A DNA stretch of 35,844 nt, taken from positions 630,447-666,290 of the forward strand of contig BJOX01000308.1 of NCBI GenBank assembly GCA_009731375.1, in the 5' to 3' direction. The notes beneath the pieces were generated by a model that worked only from the letters and a program-made list of their open reading frames with translations, was not told where the DNA came from and searched no databases. A program made the position numbers and the translations under genes. Of this stretch, positions 25,858 to 35,844 are shown piece after piece; the stretch's first letter is position 1; the number at the start of each line of letters is the position of its first letter. Source of the DNA: Paulinella micropora (Eukaryota; Cercozoa; Imbricatea; Euglyphida).

Positions 25858-25922
25858 GGTGGTGGTGATGATGATGAGGATGTTGATGTTGATGATGGTG
25901 GTGGTGGTGGTGGTGGTGATGA

Positions 25923-25956
<34 letters not shown>

Positions 25957-26000
25957 GATGATGATGATGATGATAGTGGTGGTGGTGGTGGTGATGGTGG

Positions 26001-26049
<49 letters not shown>

Positions 26050-26207
26050 GATAGTGGTGGTGGTGGTGGTGGTGGTGATGATGATGGTGATGATGGTGGT
26101 GGTGGTGGTGGTGGTGATGATGATGATGGTGATGATGGTGGTGGTGGTGGCGATGATGATGATGGTGATGATGATGATGATGGTGGTTATGGTGATGATA
26201 ATGATGG

Positions 26208-26244
<37 letters not shown>

Positions 26245-26254
26245 AGTGGTGATG

Positions 26255-26286
<32 letters not shown>

Positions 26287-26351
26287 GATAGTGGTGGTGG
26301 TGGTGATGATGGTGATGGTGATGATGATGATGGTGGTGGTGGTGGTGGTGG

Positions 26352-26386
<35 letters not shown>

Positions 26387-26390
26387 GTGG

Positions 26391-26439
<49 letters not shown>

Positions 26440-26600
26440 GATGATGATGATGATGGTGATAATGGTGATGATGATGATGATGATGAATGATGGTGATGAT
26501 GGTGATGGTGATGGTCATGATGATGATGATGGTGGTGGTGGTGGTGATGATGATGATGATGGTGACGATGATGGTGATGGTGATAATAATTTGGATGATG

Positions 26601-26639
<39 letters not shown>

Positions 26640-26660
26640 ATCTATCTATCTATCTACCTA
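25858..26660. repeat. (GAT)n/(GGT)n array and (TATC)n
   Basis: A second GAT/GGT array of about 740 bp, similar to that at 22.1-23.5 kb, followed by (TATC)n at 26603-26656. Confidence 0.95.
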
Positions 26661-26737
26661 CCCGATGGTGAGACGGGTGTGTGAGCACCGCCGAGTGGAG
26701 ATACCAAAGTCGTCTTCATCAACACCTGCCGATAGAG
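26661..26737 (-). other. Family E island, copy 2 (longest), possible exon
   Basis: On the minus strand the frame reads GVDEDDFGISTRRCSHTRL between CTATCGGCAG and ATCGGGTAGGTAG, so 26662-26725 could be a 64-bp exon. The other copies (25231, 25831 truncated and 26961) keep the frame with acidic-to-acidic changes (VDDDESGIS, VDEGEFGIS). A recurring non-coding tag is the alternative. Confidence 0.35.
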
Positions 26738-26749
26738 ATAGATAGATAG

Positions 26750-27138
<389 letters not shown>

Positions 27139-27148
27139 NNNNNNNNNN

Positions 27149-27577
27149 AGAGATAAGATAAGATAAGATAAGATAAGATAAGAAAGATAAGAAAGATAAG
27201 AGAAGATAAGAGAAGATAAGAGAAGAGAAGAGAAGAGAAGAGAAGAGAAGAGAAGAGAAGAGAAGAGAAGAGAAGAGAAGAGAAGAGAAGAGAAGAGAAG
27301 AGAAGAGAAGAGAAGAGAAGAGAAGAAGAGAAGAGAAGAGAAGAGAAGAGAAGAGAAGAGAAGAGAAGAGAAGAGAAGAGAGGAGAGGAGAGGAGAGAAG
27401 AGAAGAGAAGAGAAGAGAAGAGAAGGGAAGGGAAGGGAAGGGAAGGGAAGGGAACAGAAGAGAAGAGAAGAGAAGAGAAGAGAAGAGAAGAGAAGAGAAG
27501 AGAAGAGAAGAGAAGAGAAGAGAAGAGAAGAGAAGAGAAGAGAAGAGAAGAGAAGATTAGAGTAGAGTAGAGTAGAG
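27149..27577. repeat. Purine-only pentanucleotide array (AAGAT, AGAAG, GGGAA)
   Basis: (AAGAT)n gives way to (AGAAG)n with GGAGA and GGGAA blocks, then AGATTAGAGT. More than 350 bp have almost no pyrimidine on the plus strand. Confidence 0.95.
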
Positions 27578-27910
27578 NNNNNNNNNNNNNNNNNNNNNNN
27601 NNNNNNNNNNNNNNNNNNNNNNNNNNNNNNNNNNNNNNNNNNNNNNNNNNNNNNNNNNNNNNNNNNNNNNNNNNNNNNNNNNNNNNNNNNNNNNNNNNNN
27701 NNNNNNNNNNNNNNNNNNNNNNNNNNNNNNNNNNNNNNNNNNNNNNNNNNNNNNNNNNNNNNNNNNNNNNNNNNNNNNNNNNNNNNNNNNNNNNNNNNNN
27801 NNNNNNNNNNNNNNNNNNNNNNNNNNNNNNNNNNNNNNNNNNNNNNNNNNNNNNNNNNNNNNNNNNNNNNNNNNNNNNNNNNNNNNNNNNNNNNNNNNNN
27901 NNNNNNNNNN
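27578..27910. other. Sequence gap (333 N)
   Basis: Unresolved bases. They probably hide the left part of family G copy 6. Confidence 0.95.
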
Positions 27911-28077
27911 TTCGACAGTCTAGTATAAACCGACAGAGCACTGTGGGTTTTATTCCGGGCTCAACAAGCGAGAAAGGGCACCCTGAGGGAACAGGATTGT
28001 GCTTCCCGTCGCTATTTCGGCATGTGACTTATAGGCGTATGGCTAGGCACACATAAGGCACCCCACCACGGGCCCAG
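27911..28077 (-). mobile_element. Family G element, copy 6 (partial)
   Basis: Starts inside the element after the gap (TTCGACAGTCTAG) and ends at CACGGGCCCAG, where GATA starts. Confidence 0.6.
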
Positions 28078-28745
<668 letters not shown>

Positions 28746-28796
28746 TATCTATCTACCGTCTTTTCCATGGCACTGAGATCATCATCGAGATCTATG

Positions 28797-28868
<72 letters not shown>

Positions 28869-28869
28869 C
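28746..28869 (-). pseudogene. Partial copy of the 29180 candidate exon, then (CT)n
   Basis: 28757-28799 matches 29180-29222 with two changes. On the minus strand it reads SIDLDDDLSAMEKT, then GTAGATAG. One change is silent and the other is Glu to Asp. The upstream part of the exon is replaced by (GA)n on that strand, so this copy could not splice as the other might. Confidence 0.35.
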
Positions 28870-29137
28870 NNNNNNNNNNNNNNNNNNNNNNNNNNNNNNN
28901 NNNNNNNNNNNNNNNNNNNNNNNNNNNNNNNNNNNNNNNNNNNNNNNNNNNNNNNNNNNNNNNNNNNNNNNNNNNNNNNNNNNNNNNNNNNNNNNNNNNN
29001 NNNNNNNNNNNNNNNNNNNNNNNNNNNNNNNNNNNNNNNNNNNNNNNNNNNNNNNNNNNNNNNNNNNNNNNNNNNNNNNNNNNNNNNNNNNNNNNNNNNN
29101 NNNNNNNNNNNNNNNNNNNNNNNNNNNNNNNNNNNNN
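28870..29137. other. Sequence gap (268 N)
   Basis: Unresolved bases, edged on the right by C15. Confidence 0.95.
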
Positions 29138-29179
29138 CCCCCCCCCCCCCCCTCTCTCTCTATGTATCTATCTATCTAC

Positions 29180-29257
29180 CGTCTTTTCCATTGCACTGAG
29201 ATCTTCATCGAGATCTATGCTCGCAGTGCGTTCACGAGTCGCTGCCCGTTCACGTGC
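29180..29257 (-). CDS. Candidate small exon (26 codons)
   Basis: The minus strand reads ARERAATRERTASIDLDEDL then SAMEKT, exactly 26 codons. The edges are TACATACATCAG before base 29257 and ACG followed by GTAGATAG after base 29180. Both edges lie in phase 0, as in the candidate exon at 30995. The charged, helix-prone composition is protein-like. The donor is weak, and because GATA arrays supply GTAG by chance, the splice reading is tentative. Part of it is duplicated at 28757. Confidence 0.35.
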
Positions 29258-29500
29258 CTGATGTATGTACGTATGTATGTTATGCATGTATGTATGTATG
29301 TATGTATGTATGTATGTATGTATGTATGTATGTATGTATGTATGTATGTATGTATATATGTATGTATGTATGTATATATGTATGTATGTATGTATTGTAT
29401 GTATGTATGTATGTATGTATGTATGTATGTATGTATGTATGTATGTATGTATTGTATGTATGTATGTATGTATGTATGTATGTATGTATGTATGTATTGC
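29258..29500. repeat. (TATG)n array
   Basis: TATG repeats with TATATG and TATTG interruptions. Confidence 0.95.
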
Positions 29501-29501
29501 A

Positions 29502-29532
<31 letters not shown>

Positions 29533-29557
29533 TAGTAAGTAAGTAAGTAAGTAAGTT

Positions 29558-29594
<37 letters not shown>

Positions 29595-29717
29595 TGAAGT
29601 AATGAAGTAAGCAAGTATGTAAGTAAGTAAGCAAGTAAGCAAGTAAGTAAGCAAGTAAGTAAGCAAGTAAGTAAGTAAAGTAAGTAAGTAAAGTAAGTAA
29701 GTAAGTAAGCAAGTAAA

Positions 29718-29769
<52 letters not shown>

Positions 29770-30057
29770 CAAGCAAGCAAGCAAGTAAGCAAGCAAGCAA
29801 GTAAGTAAGCAAGTAAGTAAGCAAGTAAGTAAGTAAGTAAGTAAGCAAGTAAGTAAGTAAGTAAGTAAGCAAGTAAGCAAGTAAGTAAAGTAAGTAAGTA
29901 AGTAAGTAAGTAAGCAAGTAAGTAAGCAAAAGTAAGTAAATAAAGTAAGTAAGTTAAGTAAGCAAGTAAGCAAGTAAGTAAGTAAGTAAGCAAGTAAGTA
30001 AGTAAGTAAGTAAGTAAGTTAGTAAGTACGTAAGTTAGTAAGTAAGTAAGTAAGTAA

Positions 30058-30090
<33 letters not shown>

Positions 30091-30165
30091 CGTAAGTAAG
30101 TAAGTAAGTTAGTAAGTAAGTAAGTAAGTAAGCAAGTAAGCAAGAAAGCAAGTAAGCAAGCAAGC

Positions 30166-30205
<40 letters not shown>

Positions 30206-30214
30206 TAGTAAGTT

Positions 30215-30248
<34 letters not shown>

Positions 30249-30381
30249 CAAGTTATTAAGAAAGTAAGTAGGTAAGTAAGTAAGCAAGTAAGCAAGTAAG
30301 TAAGCAAGCAAGCAAGCAAGTAAGCAAGCGAGCAAGTAAGCAAGTAAGTAAGTAAGTAAGTAAGTAAGCAAGCAAGTAAGC

Positions 30382-30454
<73 letters not shown>

Positions 30455-30520
30455 TAAGTAAATAAGTAAGCAAGTAAGCAAGTAAGTAAGTAAGTAAGTA
30501 AGTAAGTCAGTAAGTCAGTA

Positions 30521-30554
<34 letters not shown>

Positions 30555-30662
30555 CTAAGCAAGTAAGTAAAGTAAGTAACTAAGTAGGTAACTAAGTAAG
30601 TAAGTAAAGTAAGTAACTAAGTAGGTAACTAAGTAAGTAAGTAAGCAAGTAAGTAAGTAAGC

Positions 30663-30693
<31 letters not shown>

Positions 30694-30714
30694 CAAGCAA
30701 GTAAGCAAGCAAGC

Positions 30715-30745
<31 letters not shown>

Positions 30746-30746
30746 C

Positions 30747-30822
<76 letters not shown>

Positions 30823-30823
30823 G

Positions 30824-30858
<35 letters not shown>

Positions 30859-30895
30859 CTGTGAGTATGTGAGTAAGTGAGTAAGTGAGTCAGTG

Positions 30896-30930
<35 letters not shown>

Positions 30931-30931
30931 T

Positions 30932-30965
<34 letters not shown>

Positions 30966-30990
30966 GTAAGTAAGTAAAGTAAATGAGTAA
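29501..30990. repeat. (GTAA)n array, about 1.5 kb
   Basis: GTAA repeats with GCAA, GTTA and AAAG variants. The plus strand contains GTAAGT at nearly every fourth base. The minus strand gives spurious LLTY frames. Confidence 0.95.
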
Positions 30991-30994
30991 GTAC

Positions 30995-31093
30995 CGACTG
31001 GACGGTTTGTTGGTCGATCTTTAAATCACTCGAAGTGACTATACTCATCTCTTTCTTATGCATATCTAAAGACTCCGGCCAGTACTGCAAGAC
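30995..31093 (-). CDS. Candidate exon of a protein tyrosine phosphatase domain
   Basis: The minus strand has 33 codons, VLQYWPESLDMHKKEMSIVT then SSDLKIDQQTVQS, between CATACATACAG and GTACTTACTC; it is phase 0 at both ends. Classical tyrosine phosphatase domains carry KC-x-x-YWP followed, about 24-28 residues on, by a Y-T-I/V-R strand. Here QYWP is present, and the Thr-Val of QQTVQ lies 24-25 residues after the Pro, as in receptor-type members. KC would have to be at the end of the preceding exon. The catalytic Cys loop would lie further downstream and is not in the window. The match is short and the donor (GTACTT) is imperfect. A pseudogene fragment is possible. Confidence 0.42.
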
Positions 31094-31096
31094 CTG

Positions 31097-31110
31097 TATG
31101 TATGTGTGTA

Positions 31111-31151
<41 letters not shown>

Positions 31152-31188
31152 TGTGTATGTAGGTACACGTACGTCGTATGTATGTATG

Positions 31189-31222
<34 letters not shown>

Positions 31223-31296
31223 TGTATGTATGTATGCATGTATATATGTGTGTGTGTGTATGCATGTATGTATGTATGTATGTCTATGTGTGTATG

Positions 31297-31330
<34 letters not shown>

Positions 31331-31704
31331 TATGCGTGCCTCATGTTGGGGTAAGCTTATATACATACATACATACATACATACATACATACATACATGC
31401 ATACATACATACATACATACCTACATACATACATACATACATACATACATACATACATACATACATACACACATACATACACACATACATACATACATAC
31501 ATACATACATACATGCATACATACAGGCACACATACATACATACACACATACATACATACATACATAGTGTGACCTCATGTTGGGATAAGGCTTGCATCA
31601 CATACATACATACATACATACATACACACATACATACACACATACATACATACATACATACATACATACATACATACTACCTACCTACCTACCTACCTAC
31701 CTAC

Positions 31705-31755
<51 letters not shown>

Positions 31756-31913
31756 ACATACATACATATGTGACCTCATGTTGGGGTAAGGCTTGCATCA
31801 CGAAGGGATGTGCTATATACACAGACGAAAGAGAGAGAGAGAGAGAGAGGGGGGGGGGGGGGGGGGGGGGGAGAGAGAGAGAGAGAGAGGGAGAGAAAGA
31901 GAGAGAGAGAGGG
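31097..31913. repeat. GT, TATG, TACA, CTAC, TATC and GA arrays with family T islands
   Basis: (GT)n near 31105-31150, TATG to 31332, TACA at 31363-31566 and 31600-31676, CTAC and TATC to 31753, (GA)n and G23 at 31849-31871. Family T (TGACCTCATGTTGGGGTAAG, GCTTGCATCAC) occurs at about 31334 (worn), 31568 and 31769, the last with unique sequence to 31829 (plus-strand frame VTSCWGKACITKGCAIYTDE). Confidence 0.85.
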
Positions 31914-32462
31914 NNNNNNNNNNNNNNNNNNNNNNNNNNNNNNNNNNNNNNNNNNNNNNNNNNNNNNNNNNNNNNNNNNNNNNNNNNNNNNNNNNNNNNN
32001 NNNNNNNNNNNNNNNNNNNNNNNNNNNNNNNNNNNNNNNNNNNNNNNNNNNNNNNNNNNNNNNNNNNNNNNNNNNNNNNNNNNNNNNNNNNNNNNNNNNN
32101 NNNNNNNNNNNNNNNNNNNNNNNNNNNNNNNNNNNNNNNNNNNNNNNNNNNNNNNNNNNNNNNNNNNNNNNNNNNNNNNNNNNNNNNNNNNNNNNNNNNN
32201 NNNNNNNNNNNNNNNNNNNNNNNNNNNNNNNNNNNNNNNNNNNNNNNNNNNNNNNNNNNNNNNNNNNNNNNNNNNNNNNNNNNNNNNNNNNNNNNNNNNN
32301 NNNNNNNNNNNNNNNNNNNNNNNNNNNNNNNNNNNNNNNNNNNNNNNNNNNNNNNNNNNNNNNNNNNNNNNNNNNNNNNNNNNNNNNNNNNNNNNNNNNN
32401 NNNNNNNNNNNNNNNNNNNNNNNNNNNNNNNNNNNNNNNNNNNNNNNNNNNNNNNNNNNNNN
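31914..32462. other. Sequence gap (549 N)
   Basis: Unresolved bases between a GA/poly-G tract and AACT repeats. Confidence 0.95.
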
Positions 32463-32689
32463 GGGGATGAGCTAACTAACTCACTAACTAACTAAATAAC
32501 TAAGAAAGTAGCTAAGTTACTCCTTGACTAAATATACTAACTGAAGACATTGACTGGCTAAACTAAACTAAACTAAACTAAACTAAACTAAACTAAACTA
32601 AACTAAACTAAACTAACTTAACTTACAACAAACAAACAAACAAAGAAACAGATTGTATATATATATATATGTATATATTCACCGAGAAG

Positions 32690-32725
<36 letters not shown>

Positions 32726-33093
32726 CTATATATATATATATGTATATGTATATGTATACACTGACCGAGAAGACGTGTAGCAGGCCAGCGCAAGTGTGGT
32801 TTCTATACAAATATACATATACATACGTGCATAGATACATACATACAGATATACAGACAGACAGACAGACAGACATACAAACAGACATACATACACAGAC
32901 AGACATACATACATACATACATACATACATACATACATACATACATTACATACATACATTGCATACATACATACATACATACATACATACATACATACAT
33001 ACATACTTACATACATATACCTTTATCAGACAACAACGAACAAAGTCGCGATACATATATTACATACATACATATATACATACATACATACAT

Positions 33094-33124
<31 letters not shown>

Positions 33125-33141
33125 CACAGACAGACACACAT

Positions 33142-33176
<35 letters not shown>

Positions 33177-33191
33177 CATATACATATATAT

Positions 33192-33222
<31 letters not shown>

Positions 33223-33290
33223 CCTTTATCAGACAACAACGAACAAAGTCGCGAAACTCCGGACTAAACCTACATAGATAGATATATAGT

Positions 33291-33384
<94 letters not shown>
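32463..33384. repeat. AACT, AAACT, TA, TACA, CAGA and GATA arrays with families R and S
   Basis: (AACT)n and (AAACT)n to about 32615, TA-rich to 32755, TACA/CAGA to 33215 and GATA from 33283. Family R (ACCGAGAAGACATGTA-like) is at 32681 and 32763, the second with a unique extension to 32808. Family S (CTTTATCAGACAACAACGAA, CAAAGTCGCGA) is at 33020 and 33224, the second extending to CTCCGGACTAAACC. Confidence 0.85.
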
Positions 33385-34165
<781 letters not shown>

Positions 34166-34358
34166 ACAGTAAGTAAATGAGTAAGTAAATGAGTAAGAAA
34201 GTAAGTAAGTGAGTAAGTAAGTGAGTAAGTGAGTGAGTAAGTGAGTGAGTAAGTAAGTTAGTAAGCAAGTAAAGTGAGTAAAGTAAGCAAGGAAGTAAGC
34301 AAGTAAGCAAGTAAGCAAGTAAGCGAGTAAGTGAGTAAGTGAGTAATAAAGTAAGTAC

Positions 34359-34407
<49 letters not shown>

Positions 34408-34814
34408 CGAGTAATGGGGTGAGTAAGTAAGTAAGTAAGTAAGTGATTAAGTAAGTGAGTAAGTACGTAAGTAAGTAAGTAAGTGAGTAAAGCAAGTAAA
34501 GTAAGTAAGTAAGTAAGTAAGTAAGCAAATAAGTAAGTAAGAAAGCAAGCAAGCAAGCAAGCAAGTAATTAGTAAGTAAGCAAGTAAGCAAGCAAGTAAG
34601 TTAGTAAGTAAGTAAGTAAGTAAGTAAGTTAGCTAGCAAGCAAGCAAGTAAGTAAGTAAGTAAGCAAGCAAGCAAGCAAGCAAGTAAGCAAGTAAGCAAG
34701 CAAGCAAGCAAGCAAGTAAGTAAGTAAGTAAGTAAGCAAGTAAGTAAGCAAGTAAGTTAGCCAGCAAGCAAGTAAGTAAGCAAGTAAGCAAGTAAGCAAG
34801 TAAGTGAGTGAGTG

Positions 34815-34845
<31 letters not shown>

Positions 34846-34889
34846 GGTGAAGTGGGTAAGTGGGTAAGTAAGTAAGTAAGTAAGTTAGC

Positions 34890-34920
<31 letters not shown>

Positions 34921-35590
34921 GTAAGTAAAGTAAGTAAGCAAGCAAGTAAGCAGTAAGCAAGTAAAGTAAGTAAGAAAGTAAGTAAGTAAGTAAGGTAAGT
35001 AAGTAAGTAAGTAAGTAAGTAAATAAGAAAATAAGTAAGTAAGTAAGTAAAGTAAGTAAGTAAGTAAGTAAGTAAGTAGGTAAGCAAGAAAGTAAGTAAG
35101 TAAGTAAGCAAGTAAGCAAGTAAGCAAGTAAGCAAGTAAGTAAGTAAGTGAGTGAGTAAGTAAGTAAGTAAGTAAGTAAGTGAGTAAGTGAGTAAGTGAG
35201 TAAGTAAGTAAGTGAGTAAGTAAGTAAGTAAGTAAGTGAGTAAGTAAGTAAGTAAGTAAGTAAAGTAAGTTAAGCAAGTAAGCAAGTACAAGTAAGCAAG
35301 CAAGCAAGTAAGCAAGTAAGCAGGCAAGTAAGTAAGCAAGCAAGTAAGTAAGCAAGCAAGTAGTAAGGAAGCAAGTAAGTAAGTAAGTAAGTAAGTAAGC
35401 AAGTAAGTAAGTTAGCAAGCAAGCAAGTAACTGGGTAAGTAAGTAAGTAAGTAAGTAAGTAAGCAAGTAAGTAAGTAAGTTAGCAAGCAAGCAAGTAAGT
35501 AAGTAAGTAAGTGAGCAAGTAAGTGAGTAAGTAAAAAGGTAAGTAAGTAAGTTAGCAAGCAAGCAAGCAAGAAGTAAGAAAGCAAGCAGC
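34166..35590. repeat. (GTAA)n array, about 1.4 kb
   Basis: Same type as 29501-30990, with GTGA, GCAA and AAAG variants. GTGA is frequent here and rare in the first array. Confidence 0.95.
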
Positions 35591-35654
35591 TCACTCTCTC
35601 TTTCTTTTTTTCTTTCTTTCTCTCCCCCCCCCCCTCTCTCTCTCTCTTTCTCTT

Positions 35655-35702
<48 letters not shown>

Positions 35703-35708
35703 TCTGTT

Positions 35709-35751
<43 letters not shown>

Positions 35752-35761
35752 CTCTCCGTCT

Positions 35762-35805
<44 letters not shown>
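35591..35805. repeat. (CT)n/(CTTT)n polypyrimidine tract
   Basis: Nearly pure pyrimidine with C11 near 35624-35634, ending in (CT)n. Confidence 0.95.
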
Positions 35806-35806
<1 letters not shown>

Positions 35807-35844
35807 GTTCAGACAGTGTAGGGGTAGGATGATTAGAAAGCGCT
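35806..35844. other. Unique window end, nothing recognised
   Basis: 39 bases of complex sequence; too short to classify. Confidence 0.4.

Overview
This is a eukaryotic window made almost entirely of short tandem repeats. There is no intact gene, no operon-like layout, no rRNA and no free-standing tRNA gene. Tetranucleotide arrays dominate: (GATA)n/(TATC)n, (GGTA)n, (TATG)n/(CATA)n and (GTAA)n. Trinucleotide arrays (AGT, GAT/GGT, AAT, CTT/CTC) are confined to about 19.7-26.6 kb, and two pentanucleotide arrays lie at 12.8-13.2 and 27.1-27.6 kb. Fourteen runs of N (10 to 615 bases) interrupt the sequence. Long open frames made of YLSI, HTYI, DDGD or LLTY repeats are by-products of stop-free tandem repeats, not genes.

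Between the arrays lie short islands of complex sequence, 30-650 bp, most in two or more copies. Three are non-autonomous, foldback-type elements. Family A (about 260 bp, long inverted ends) is at 547, 8945 and 25436. Family B (about 160 bp, ends AGTGAAAAATTTCGGCCA-like) is at 733, 3269 and 21320. Family C (about 145 bp, two hairpins side by side) is at 948, 3110, 3556 and 9995. The others look like retrotransposon debris, nearly all on the minus strand. They include a restriction-like endonuclease domain of an R2-type LINE (1-384), a LINE 3' end with a short terminal frame (20806-21283), two copies of a tRNA-derived SINE with clear A and B boxes (23783-23979, 24904-25194), a LINE-like sequence sharing the SINE's 3' tail (24238-24620), and a family here called G (seven copies, full span about 550 bp).

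The most coherent reading is that several minus-strand families (D, F, G and the 20.8-kb LINE end) stop at a fixed 3' point followed directly by (TATC)n, which is (GATA)n on the plus strand. Retrotransposon tails of this kind, later expanded and duplicated, could have seeded the GATA arrays. The nearly uniform orientation of the copies points instead to local duplication through the arrays, so both processes may be at work.

A few islands may be real exons of one or more minus-strand genes with microsatellite introns. The best is 30995-31093, 33 codons resembling the QYWP region of a protein tyrosine phosphatase domain. Others are a 26-codon segment at 29180-29257, partly duplicated at 28757, and a Pro/Thr/Ser-rich segment at 4128-4357 with AG and GTAAGA boundaries. 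A degenerate TTAGGG tract lies at about 10140-10228. TTAGGG-type telomere sequence, R2-type LINEs, tRNA-SINEs and a possible tyrosine phosphatase exon together suggest a metazoan or close relative. That is an inference; I cannot name the organism.
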